This document shows, piece after piece, positions 14,981 to 22,764 of a stretch of 64,000 bases of DNA (positions are counted from its first letter, which is position 1; each line of letters opens with the position of its first letter). This DNA comes from Gallionella sp. (GTDB lineage Bacteria > Pseudomonadota > Gammaproteobacteria > Burkholderiales > Gallionellaceae), in NCBI GenBank assembly GCA_028699065.1, contig JAQVVH010000001.1, positions 826,326 to 890,325 on the forward strand, read 5' to 3'. Below the pieces are notes generated by a model that was not told the origin of the DNA, did not search any database, and worked only from the letters and a program-made list of their open reading frames with translations. The translations under genes and the position numbers were made by a program.

Positions 14981-16872
14981 TGAGCTACCAGACAATTATT
15001 GAAGACGATATCGACATCCTGGTTGCCGGTGCGGGTCTGGGCGGTACGGGTGCCGCATTTGAAGCAAGATACTGGGGCCAGAACAAGAAGATCGTCATCG
15101 CCGAAAAAGCGAACATCATGCGTTCCGGTGCAGTCGCTCAGGGTCTGTATGCGATCAACTGCTACATGGGCACGCGCTTTGGCGAGAACAATCCGGAAGA
15201 TCATGTGCGTTATGCGCGTATCGACCTGATGGGCATGGTGCGCGAGGATCTGGCTTTTGACATGGCGCGTCACGTCGACTCCACTGTTCACAATTTTGAA
15301 GAATGGGGCCTGCCCATCATGCGCGACGAGAAGAAGGGTTCGTTTTTGCGTGAAGGGCGTTGGCAGATCATGATCCACGGTGAATCCTACAAGCCTATTG
15401 TTGCCGAAGCGGCCAAGAAGTCAGCTGACAAGGTTTTCAACCGCGTCTGTTTGACCCACCTGCTGATGGATGAATCCAGGGAAAACCGTGTTGCCGGCGC
15501 TGTGGGCTTTAATGTCCGCACGGGCAACTACCACGTGTTCAAATCCAAGACCGTGATCTGTGGCGCCGGTGGCGCATCCAACATTTTCAAGCCGCGCTCT
15601 GTCGGTGAAGGTGCGGGCCGTGTCTGGTACGCACCCTGGTCGTCGGGTTCTGCCTATGGCCTGATGATCGAGGCCGGCGCAAAAATGACACAAATGGAAA
15701 ACCGTATCGTGCTGGCCCGCTTCAAGGATGGTTACGGTCCGGTTGGCGCCTACTTCCTGCACCTCAAGACCTATACCCAAAATGCCTATGGTGAAGAGTA
15801 CGAGTCCAAATGGTTCCCGGATCTTCAGAAAATGGTCGGCAAGGAATATCTGGATCCGGAAGTTTCACACCGTACGCATCGCCCCATCCCGACCTGCCTG
15901 CGCAACCACGCGATCATCTCCGAAGTGAACGCCGGTCGCGGCCCAATCCACATGGTCACCATGGAAGCTTTCCAGGATCCGCATCTGGAAGAGATCGGCT
16001 GGCACAATTTCCTGGGCATGACCGTGGGTCAGGCGGTACTTTGGGCGGCTACAGACGTGGATCCCAAATACGAGAACCCAGAGCTGACCACCTCCGAGCC
16101 TTATGTCATGGGTTCGCATGCGACCGGTTGCGGCGCATGGTGCTCGGGTCCGGAAGACGTATCTCCTCCGGAATACTACTGGGGCTACAACCGCATGACG
16201 ACGATCGAAGGTCTGTTCGGCGCCGGTGATGCGGTTGGCGGCACACCGCACGCCTTCTCGTCGGGCTCCTTCACCGAAGGTCGTCTGGCGGCCAAGGCCG
16301 CCTGCAAATATATCGATGATGGCAAAGCGGAAGGCATCCGTGTTTCCGACGCCCAGATCGATCGACGCAGGGAACAGATCTATAAGCCGCTGGAAACTTA
16401 CCGGGTTTTCAGCAACGAAGTGGTTGCCGGCACCGTCAATCCCAACTTCATCAATCCGAGACAGGGTCTGGATCGTTTGCAGAAGCTGATGGATGAGTAC
16501 TGCGGCGGTTTTGGCGTCAACTACATGACCAACGATAAGCTGCTGAATATCGGCCTGAAGAAGATGTCGATCCTGGGGGAAGATCTGGAAAAGGTTGCCG
16601 CATCGGATATCCATGAATTGCTGCGTGCATGGGAGCTGAAGCATCGCTTCCTGACGTCGGAAAGTGTGTTCCATCACACGCTTTTCCGCAAGGAGACACG
16701 TTGGCCGGGATACTACTACCGGGGGGATGCAATGAAGCTGGATGACCAGAACTGGCACGTGCTGACGGTGTCCCGTCGCGATCCAAAGACGGGCGAATAC
16801 ACGATGGAAAAAGCACCGCTCTACCACTTGGTAGGCGATGTCGAGAAAGCGCCGCCAACTGACCATCACTAG
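14980..16872 (+). CDS. aprA: Adenylylsulfate reductase alpha subunit
   Basis: 630 residues, the usual length. An N-terminal FAD-binding fold (DILVAGAGLGGTGAAFEARY) and fumarate-reductase-like architecture identify AprA. Its glycine-rich region GLFGAGDAVGGTPHAFSSGS (about 412-431) is characteristic. In sulfur oxidisers it works in the direction sulfite plus AMP to APS. It is the final gene of sat-aprMBA; two hairpins follow the stop. Confidence 0.97.
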   Translation: MSYQTIIEDDIDILVAGAGLGGTGAAFEARYWGQNKKIVIAEKANIMRSGAVAQGLYAINCYMGTRFGENNPEDHVRYARIDLMGMVREDLAFDMARHVDSTVHNFEEWGLPIMRDEKKGSFLREGRWQIMIHGESYKPIVAEAAKKSADKVFNRVCLTHLLMDESRENRVAGAVGFNVRTGNYHVFKSKTVICGAGGASNIFKPRSVGEGAGRVWYAPWSSGSAYGLMIEAGAKMTQMENRIVLARFKDGYGPVGAYFLHLKTYTQNAYGEEYESKWFPDLQKMVGKEYLDPEVSHRTHRPIPTCLRNHAIISEVNAGRGPIHMVTMEAFQDPHLEEIGWHNFLGMTVGQAVLWAATDVDPKYENPELTTSEPYVMGSHATGCGAWCSGPEDVSPPEYYWGYNRMTTIEGLFGAGDAVGGTPHAFSSGSFTEGRLAAKAACKYIDDGKAEGIRVSDAQIDRRREQIYKPLETYRVFSNEVVAGTVNPNFINPRQGLDRLQKLMDEYCGGFGVNYMTNDKLLNIGLKKMSILGEDLEKVAASDIHELLRAWELKHRFLTSESVFHHTLFRKETRWPGYYYRGDAMKLDDQNWHVLTVSRRDPKTGEYTMEKAPLYHLVGDVEKAPPTDHH

Positions 16873-16920
16873 GCAACCGCAGGCTTACGCAAAGTTATTT
16901 GCGATAACTTGGTCGTACAT

Positions 16921-16957
16921 AAAGAGGGCCGGCATATTTCATGTTGGTCCTCTTTTT
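16921..16957 (+). terminator. Intrinsic terminator of sat-aprMBA
   Basis: AAAGAGGGCC pairs with GGTCCTCTTT across a 15-base loop (one G-U pair), and the descending arm runs into TTTTT. A second small hairpin (AAGTTAT/ATAACTT, about 16892-16910) lies just before it. Confidence 0.85.
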
Positions 16958-16986
16958 ATCTCTTTCGCAAAAATGGAGTTGGGTTG

Positions 16987-17337
16987 ATGAATATCATTGA
17001 TATGACAGATGAAGCGATATTGGAGATCGCGAATCCCATGTGGGCGGATCTGGTCAAATACTCGAATGAAGGCAATTACGGCGCTTTTACGCGCAACTTT
17101 TCGAGCACATTTATAGCGGGCGCGAATGAGGTTGAAATGGGCAAGCAGTTCGCCCGCAGCGAACTGGCGAAAAATCTGTCCCCGGACTATGCGTATCTTG
17201 GCATCATTCGTCGTGGCGAATATGTCACCGTACTATACAAACAAATAAGCACGGCGAAACCCGGCGAATGGCTGGGAAGATTGGTTCTCGGTTATGAAAA
17301 GGACAAAGTGAGAATCTTCGGCGCCACCATTTTTTAA
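16987..17337 (+). CDS. Conserved hypothetical protein, 116 aa, downstream of apr
   Basis: Not recognised with certainty. The protein is soluble and cysteine-free, with a compact alpha+beta pattern (helix MTDEAILEIANPMWADLVKY, then strands such as YAYLGIIRRGEYVTVLYKQI) reminiscent of SnoaL/NTF2-like folds. ATG 16987 is preferred to upstream starts because those lie inside the apr terminator and GGAG sits at a suitable distance. It is followed 25 bases later by a SlyD-like gene. Confidence 0.7.
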   Translation: MNIIDMTDEAILEIANPMWADLVKYSNEGNYGAFTRNFSSTFIAGANEVEMGKQFARSELAKNLSPDYAYLGIIRRGEYVTVLYKQISTAKPGEWLGRLVLGYEKDKVRIFGATIF

Positions 17338-17362
17338 GGCCGGGTTTTTATAAAAAATCGAT

Positions 17363-17872
17363 ATGTCAGATACCATTGAAGACGAAAAATTCGTTGAACT
17401 GAATTACAAGGTCATCGACAACAAAACCGGCGACATACTGGTCACTGTGGATTATCCACTGGGCTATGTGCACGGCGTGAACGACGTGATGTCCGAGGAC
17501 GTGACCAAGGCACTGTACGGCAAGAAAGTCGGCGATATCATCGATATCCCGATCGACACCAGGCTGCTATACGGCGAGCGAGACGAGTCTCTGGTATTCA
17601 CCGACCGCATTGAAAATGTGCCGGAAGAATATCGGGAGATCGGCATGACGATTACCATGGAAAACGAAAAGGGTGAGCCCAAGAACTTTATCGTGACCCG
17701 ATTCGACGACAGGACATTGACTGTCGACGGCAACAATCCCCTTTGCGGCAGAGAAGTCACTTTCATGCTGGAAGTCTTGTCGATACGCGAAGCGACCGAG
17801 GAAGAGATTGATCTTGGCGGCGCGGCTGGGGCCGATCCGGACTTGAACGAGATACTCGAACGGGCACAATGA
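17363..17872 (+). CDS. SlyD-like FKBP-type peptidyl-prolyl isomerase
   Basis: 169 residues. The N-terminal half follows the FKBP/SlyD plan, with an insert-in-flap arrangement (GYVHGVNDVMSEDVTKALYGKKVGDIIDIPI, then DGNNPLCGREVTFMLEVLSIREAT). The C-terminal tail is acidic and lacks the metal-binding histidine/cysteine tail of E. coli SlyD. It probably acts as a cytoplasmic folding helper. It overlaps the next gene by ATGA, implying joint production with the TPR protein. Confidence 0.85.
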   Translation: MSDTIEDEKFVELNYKVIDNKTGDILVTVDYPLGYVHGVNDVMSEDVTKALYGKKVGDIIDIPIDTRLLYGERDESLVFTDRIENVPEEYREIGMTITMENEKGEPKNFIVTRFDDRTLTVDGNNPLCGREVTFMLEVLSIREATEEEIDLGGAAGADPDLNEILERAQ

Positions 17873-18885
17873 AGCGCTCTACCCTGTACCTCCTCTACCC
17901 CGCAAACAAGGCACTGGAAGGCGCCATTGCAGATGGACTCTGTCTGCTGAACGAACAGGAGGCCGCAGCCGCCATGCCGGGTACGCAAGTCGCCGTCGCG
18001 GACAACTTCCGCTACACGCGTGGCAATTACGAGCAACATCGCTACAGTACCCGCATCTTCGAGCGTCTGTGCGAAACGCTGACGTCATCGCTGGCCGCCT
18101 CCCCTTGCGCAAAAACACAGGACGATCTCGGCAATATCCTCTCCGCACTGGGCCAGCAACGCCATGATGCGGCATTTTTCGAGCAGGCCATCCAGTGCTT
18201 TAGCCGGGCATTGGAAGGCTACCCTCAGGAAGAATCACCGCTGGAATGGGCGGCTACGCAATACAACCTGGGCACGGCCAACCAGGCGCTGGGCCGCTTG
18301 ATTGAGGAGACCGGTCCGCTGAAGCTCGCGGTGGATGCCTACACCAACGCCTTGCTGGTTTGGACACGAGAGGCCCATCCGGAAGACTGGATGCAGACCA
18401 TGCATCAACTCGGCTCGACCTTGTACACCTACGGCATCCAGCTAAAAGGCCACCGCCAACTGCAAAAATCCGTGGTCGCCTACAAGAATGCGCTGGCCGT
18501 ACTCAATGCCGACGATCACGCCCTAACGCTGACGGCTACCCACAACAACCGGGGCATCACTTTGCATCATCTAGGCGAGTCGGAAGCGAATCCTGATCGC
18601 TTGAAAGAAGCGATCAATTCGTATGAGAAGGCGCTGACGGTTAGCATGGAACAGCAGCTGCCTATCCATGTTTCCGTCCTCTGTCGCGTGAACAAGGCGA
18701 CCGCGCAAAACGTATTGGCGCAAATGAGCAACGATGCCGCGCTCGCAGAAGAGATCGCGGATGAATTCGAAGTGATCATGGAGTGTTTCCGCCACGCGCT
18801 ACAGCCGCTCTGCTTGAGGCATTGTCAGGAACAACTGAAACTGGCGCAGGCACAGACCGCTTTAAGCAGCCAAGCGGCGGGGTGA
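17869..18885 (+). CDS. Tetratricopeptide-repeat protein
   Basis: 338 residues with several TPR-like helix pairs from about residue 80 to 320 (for example FEQAIQCFSRALEGYP, LKLAVDAYTNALLVW and LKEAINSYEKALTVSM). TPRs are protein-binding scaffolds. The first 80 residues match nothing I know. No signal peptide is seen, so it is cytoplasmic. Coupling to a SlyD-like isomerase suggests an assembly or chaperone module; its client is unknown, with Apr proteins the nearest candidates by position only. Confidence 0.8.
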   Translation: MKRSTLYLLYPANKALEGAIADGLCLLNEQEAAAAMPGTQVAVADNFRYTRGNYEQHRYSTRIFERLCETLTSSLAASPCAKTQDDLGNILSALGQQRHDAAFFEQAIQCFSRALEGYPQEESPLEWAATQYNLGTANQALGRLIEETGPLKLAVDAYTNALLVWTREAHPEDWMQTMHQLGSTLYTYGIQLKGHRQLQKSVVAYKNALAVLNADDHALTLTATHNNRGITLHHLGESEANPDRLKEAINSYEKALTVSMEQQLPIHVSVLCRVNKATAQNVLAQMSNDAALAEEIADEFEVIMECFRHALQPLCLRHCQEQLKLAQAQTALSSQAAG

Positions 18886-18893
18886 AGAATGAT

Positions 18894-19310
18894 TCAGACC
18901 CGTTCAGAAAGTCTGTTCTCCACCTCGATGAATGCGCCGGTATCCGCTAGGAATCGGATCGTGCGCGCGCCGAAACCGACCTCCGGACTGGATTCGCCTT
19001 TATCGATAGACAAGGTCAGCGCCACGCCCAGGCGCGGCGAGAGATTGTGGCTCTTGCAAACATCAACGATCTTTTCCTTGAGAGGTTCCAGCTGTTTGAC
19101 GAGGCCATCAGTTAAGTCGAATACGTCCACCTCTCCGACAAAGGTCTCCGTGGATAATTCCCAAGAGCTGATGACGGGTTTATCCAACCCGCTGTATGCG
19201 CCCGCGGCATTGACCGAGGTAGGTTCCATCCCAAGCAGGCGTGTGATGTCGTCGGGGTTGAAATGGTAGCCAAGCAATGCAAAGTAAGCCCGTCCTTTGT
19301 TCGATGCCAC
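18894..19310 (-). CDS. DUF4279-domain protein
   Basis: The product (about 138 residues) fits the DUF4279 pattern: an N-terminal FALLGYHFNPDDITRLLGMEPT, a tryptophan strand (SSWELSTE), and a helical/strand C-terminal half. The function of this family is unknown. GTG 19310 is chosen because GAGGA lies eight bases upstream and longer forms would run into the divergent HIT gene. It is convergent with the TPR gene and only nine bases from it. Confidence 0.75.
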   Translation of the reverse strand: MASNKGRAYFALLGYHFNPDDITRLLGMEPTSVNAAGAYSGLDKPVISSWELSTETFVGEVDVFDLTDGLVKQLEPLKEKIVDVCKSHNLSPRLGVALTLSIDKGESSPEVGFGARTIRFLADTGAFIEVENRLSERV

Positions 19311-19370
19311 AATGTGTTCCTCGCGATGATTTTCTTCTTCCGAGTATAGCGTACAGAAAGAGGTGAGCCG

Positions 19371-19787
19371 TTGTCGACCGAAGCCACACAAGAGAAGAAA
19401 CGCGACCCCAACGATCCCTGCCTATTCTGCCTGGATCCGCGCGGCATTTCGCTACAGCATAAACTCGCCTACAGCGCGCGCGACACCTACCCAACAAGCC
19501 CGGGACACACGCTGGTCATCCCGCGCCGGCATGTCGCCAGCTTCTTCGAGCTGACGACGGAAGAAGTTGCGGCCTGCATGGAGCTCATTCAGGAAGAAAA
19601 GAAACAGTTGGATGAAGAGTTTCATCCGGACGGTTACAACATCGGGGTCAATGTCGGGCCTGCCGCCGGACAAAGCATTTTTCATGTGCATATTCACGTC
19701 ATCCCCCGCTACAAAGGGGACGTGGAAAACCCGCAGGGGGGCGTGCGGCATGTGATACCTGGAAAGGCTCACTACACCCGCAAATAA
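19371..19787 (+). CDS. HIT-family (histidine triad) nucleotide-binding protein
   Basis: 138 residues with the histidine triad HVHIHVIPR near the C-terminus and an N-terminal CLFCL pair typical of zinc-containing Fhit/HINT-like members. Such enzymes split dinucleoside polyphosphates or nucleotide phosphoramidates. Adenylyl sulfate (APS) is a known substrate of some HIT proteins, which is notable beside an APS pathway, though the link here is only by position. TTG 19371 is chosen because GAGGTG precedes it at the right distance. Confidence 0.88.
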   Translation: MSTEATQEKKRDPNDPCLFCLDPRGISLQHKLAYSARDTYPTSPGHTLVIPRRHVASFFELTTEEVAACMELIQEEKKQLDEEFHPDGYNIGVNVGPAAGQSIFHVHIHVIPRYKGDVENPQGGVRHVIPGKAHYTRK

Positions 19788-19877
19788 TACCGTTCCACGG
19801 CCACTTGGGAGGGGCCAGCCACGATATGCCTCCCGCTTTCAAGCAACACGCTTGCTACAACCAAAGGAGAGAAGACC

Positions 19878-20048
19878 ATGAGTGAAGAAAAGAAACCCTT
19901 TTGCCGCCCCAAAGTTCCGGATGGTCACGCGTTCTGCGTAACCACCCGCCAAAAAGAGATCGTGCCGGGCCAGTTCTTCGTGGGCTATGAAACCACCTGG
20001 GAGCCACACCAGAAAGAAGTGCCTTACACCACGCCCAAGGCACCCTAA
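19878..20048 (+). CDS. Small hypothetical protein, 56 aa
   Basis: An ATG with a strong AAAGGAGAG ribosome-binding site opens a 56-codon frame. The product is hydrophilic, has two cysteines (residues 9 and 20) and ends YTTPKAP. No membrane segment or known domain is seen. A GC-rich inverted repeat follows. The ribosome-binding site is the main support. Confidence 0.6.
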   Translation: MSEEKKPFCRPKVPDGHAFCVTTRQKEIVPGQFFVGYETTWEPHQKEVPYTTPKAP

Positions 20049-20070
20049 GGCATTCGCGAAGCAATAATGA

Positions 20071-20100
20071 CGCCGCGCAGCGGTTCATGCTTGCGCGGCG
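20071..20100. terminator. GC-rich inverted repeat, possible terminator
   Basis: CGCCGCGCA and TGCGCGGCG form a perfect 9-bp stem around a 12-base loop, after the 56-aa gene. There is no T-run, so it may be a weak or Rho-assisted terminator or an mRNA-stabilising hairpin. Confidence 0.45.
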
Positions 20101-20175
20101 ACTAAGGAATGATGGTTACAGGCACCTGTACATTCTTTTCATCCCGATGAAGACCGGGACGACAAGCTTGATGGT

Positions 20176-20562
20176 TTAAGTCTGCGCCCAAGGCAACCCA
20201 TCATGTCGCCATCCATTGTGCGAGTTTCGATGGTGTGCGTCGTCAAGATCACCTTCAAAACCGTGTGCAACGTTGTACACATCCTTCAAGCCGGCTTGCT
20301 CCAACGCCTCACCAGCATCGGCGGAACGACGGCCAGACCGGCAGATGAGGACGACTGGACGATTAACGCTGGCAGCCTTGCGCACATGGGCGATGAACAT
20401 CGGGTTGATCTCCCAATCCGGACCATCGACCCAGGGTATATGAATGGAACCCCGCGGATGGCCGACAAACATGTATTCCATCTCGCTGCGCACATCGATG
20501 AATACAGCTTCTGGATTAGCTTGCAGAAAATCGAAAGATTCTTTCGGGGTGAGGTGTTGCAT
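20176..20562 (-). CDS. Single-domain rhodanese-like sulfurtransferase
   Basis: 128 residues with the rhodanese fold (FIDVRSEMEYMFVGHPRGSIHIPW) and the active-site loop CRSGRRS around Cys74, which carries the persulfide. No signal peptide is present, so it is cytoplasmic. TTAGGAG precedes the ATG. Rhodanese, TusA and DsrE2 form a known sulfur-relay set; here the rhodanese gene is separated from tusA-dsrE2 by the soe and apr loci, but probably feeds the same pool (inference). Confidence 0.9.
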   Translation of the reverse strand: MQHLTPKESFDFLQANPEAVFIDVRSEMEYMFVGHPRGSIHIPWVDGPDWEINPMFIAHVRKAASVNRPVVLICRSGRRSADAGEALEQAGLKDVYNVAHGFEGDLDDAHHRNSHNGWRHDGLPWAQT

Positions 20563-20846
20563 GGTCGGTCTCCTAATGGTCTAAGTCAGGCTGCCGGATT
20601 ATAGCCCCACACCCGCGCACTGGCGCTACAAAGCACTTTCAGACGTTTGGCCTCTGGTACGAGCATGCTTTTTAACTCGCTTGGAATTATGCGGCCCTCA
20701 AGACAGCAAAACGTCAGATAGTTGAGCGGATTGCTATTGTAATTTTTAGTAGATAAGCATACTCTTATGCGCAAAAAATAAATCCAGCCCCCTGATTTTC
20801 AGAACATTCCCGACAGGAGTCTGCCGAATGTCCGTAACTGAAAACC
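20563..20846. other. Intergenic region before the two-component genes
   Basis: These 284 bases separate the rhodanese gene from the divergent kinase gene. They are AT-richer near 20730-20790, where promoters are likely. I found no supported gene here, and no copy of the YAACCC-N4-GGGG motif. Confidence 0.4.
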
Positions 20847-22070
20847 ATGAGTAACCCGCATGGCCTGACCGGAAAATCTTCCGGCGGCGTTTTCTTTTGG
20901 ACGCGCGAGCCAGAGTTTTTACCGCCCGAGCAAAACGGTGGTATCGACACCTGTGTCGAGATGGAATTCATTACCGCCGCCCCGAGTGAACTCGAAACCC
21001 TGCTCAACTCAACGCTTGAAGCCATGACAACCCTCGCTCATGCGCAGGCTGGGGTTATTCGGGTCCTGCTGCCGGACGAGGAAACCTTGCAAGTCATTTC
21101 CGCCATCGGCCTGTCCCGCGAGGATCTCGAGGCTGAACGTTTTGTCGAACTCGCTTGCGAAAACTGCCCCAAGGATGCGTTCATGCACGGATTGTGTTCC
21201 ACCAACATTCCGGATTGTGAGTCGCGCCAAGGGCGCTCGCACCGCCAGCTGCAATCGGTCATCTCCGTACCGCTGCAGAGCAGGCAGGCGCCGGAAAACT
21301 TATTGGGCGTTTTTACCCTGTTTTTTAACACCCCGCAGTCACGCTCCGGGCAGACAGCCAATCTGGCAATTGCCTTGGCCGAAATGCTCGGCGGTATCAT
21401 CGAACACGCCCGCGCCAGCCGCGAGGCACGCCGTGCCGAAATGCTAATGGAGCGGCAATCCATAGCCAATGAAATTCACGACTCTCTTGCTCAAACGCTG
21501 AACTACGCCCGCATGAACACCACATTGCTGCGCAGTGCCTTGCGGCGAAACGACCCCGAGATGGCAAGCCAAGCTTCCCAGGACATCGAAGACGCGCTGG
21601 AAATCGGGCAGAAAGCCGTGCGGGCGCTGATCACGGATTTCCGCAGCGAAATGGACCCAGCGGGGCTGCTGCATGCCCTGGAATTGCTGGTACGCGAATT
21701 TCGCAAACAAAACCGTATCGTGCTGGATTACACGATCCGGGTGGCCGACCTGGATTTGCCGCTAGAGCATGAAATCCAGTGTTATCTGATCGTACGCGAA
21801 GCGCTTTCGAATATCGCCAAGCATTCCAATGCCAGTCATGCCCGGCTGATCGTTGATTACAACTTCGGGTATTATGTGTTCACCATCGAGGACAATGGCG
21901 CGGGGACCTTTTCTCCGGTCGAGGGCCATTATGGCATCGTGATCATGCGCGAGCGGGCACAACATATCGGCGGCGAAATTCGCGTCGACAGCACCAAGGG
22001 ATTGGGAACCAGCGTTCAACTGTATTTTCCCGATCCAGAATCCAACTGGAGGAAGCTGCATGACCGATGA
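20847..22070 (+). CDS. Soluble NarX/NreB-like sensor histidine kinase with GAF domain
   Basis: 407 residues with no membrane helix. A GAF-like sensor (about 45-185) is followed by a HisKA_3 dimerisation helix with phospho-acceptor His211 in NEIHDSLAQTL and a HATPase domain (N-box in REALSNIAKHSNAS, G-box in EDNGAG). Inside the GAF domain four cysteines (104, 107, 117, 124; C-x2-C-x9-C-x6-C) could bind an iron-sulfur cluster or act as a thiol switch. The start is uncertain: ATG 20847 lacks a clear ribosome-binding site, and Met39 is an alternative. It overlaps the response regulator and precedes sqr. Confidence 0.88.
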   Translation: MSNPHGLTGKSSGGVFFWTREPEFLPPEQNGGIDTCVEMEFITAAPSELETLLNSTLEAMTTLAHAQAGVIRVLLPDEETLQVISAIGLSREDLEAERFVELACENCPKDAFMHGLCSTNIPDCESRQGRSHRQLQSVISVPLQSRQAPENLLGVFTLFFNTPQSRSGQTANLAIALAEMLGGIIEHARASREARRAEMLMERQSIANEIHDSLAQTLNYARMNTTLLRSALRRNDPEMASQASQDIEDALEIGQKAVRALITDFRSEMDPAGLLHALELLVREFRKQNRIVLDYTIRVADLDLPLEHEIQCYLIVREALSNIAKHSNASHARLIVDYNFGYYVFTIEDNGAGTFSPVEGHYGIVIMRERAQHIGGEIRVDSTKGLGTSVQLYFPDPESNWRKLHDR

Positions 22071-22734
22071 ATTAAAAATTGCCCTGGTGGATGACCAATG
22101 CCTGTGCCGCAAAGGCTTGAGCGAGTTACTGTCGCGCTGCTATGGTTTCAACGTCCTGGGCGCGGTCGGCACGCTGGAGGAGCTACGAGCACTGGTTGCC
22201 CAACGACCCGATCTGCTGATTCTGGATCTGCGCATGAAGCCCATGGATGGCTTGGGCATGCTGGAACAGATTCGCGCTGATGGCTGTGAAATTCCGGCGC
22301 TGATCCTGACGATGAGCGATTCTGAAATCGATCTCGGCAATGCCATCCGTGCCGGGGCCCGCGGCTATCTGCTCAAGGACATGGCCCCCGAAGAAGTCGT
22401 TGATGCCATCAGGCGTGTGGCGGCCGGCGAACTGGTTGTTGCCCCCAGCATGACCGTAAAAATGATTGATATGCTGCGCGGCGACCAGTCCGACGCGGAA
22501 CCCAAGAACTCCCTCAAGCTGCTGACCGAGCGCGAACGCGAAATACTGCAATTGCTCTCGCGCGGCGAAAGCAACAAGGCAATCGCCCAAACCCTGTCGA
22601 TCAGCTACGACACTGTCAAGCAACATGTCCGGCATATTCTGAACAAACTGAATTTGTCTTCACGCGTCAAAGCGGCCGTGCTGTTTGCCAAGGAACAGGG
22701 CGTCACGCTATCCGAAGAAGAACCCCGGCGCTGA
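22060..22734 (+). CDS. NarL/FixJ-type response regulator
   Basis: 224 residues: a receiver domain with acidic pair Asp11/Asp12, phospho-acceptor Asp56, Thr84 and Lys106, then a LuxR-type helix-turn-helix (LTEREREILQLLSRGESNKA to about residue 205). It overlaps the kinase gene by 11 bases, so the two are cognate. sqr begins 30 bases after its stop, which makes sqr co-transcribed with the pair and a likely target. Confidence 0.93.
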   Translation: MTDELKIALVDDQCLCRKGLSELLSRCYGFNVLGAVGTLEELRALVAQRPDLLILDLRMKPMDGLGMLEQIRADGCEIPALILTMSDSEIDLGNAIRAGARGYLLKDMAPEEVVDAIRRVAAGELVVAPSMTVKMIDMLRGDQSDAEPKNSLKLLTEREREILQLLSRGESNKAIAQTLSISYDTVKQHVRHILNKLNLSSRVKAAVLFAKEQGVTLSEEEPRR

Positions 22735-22764
22735 TCCCGAATATCGCCTGACTGAAAGGAAAAT

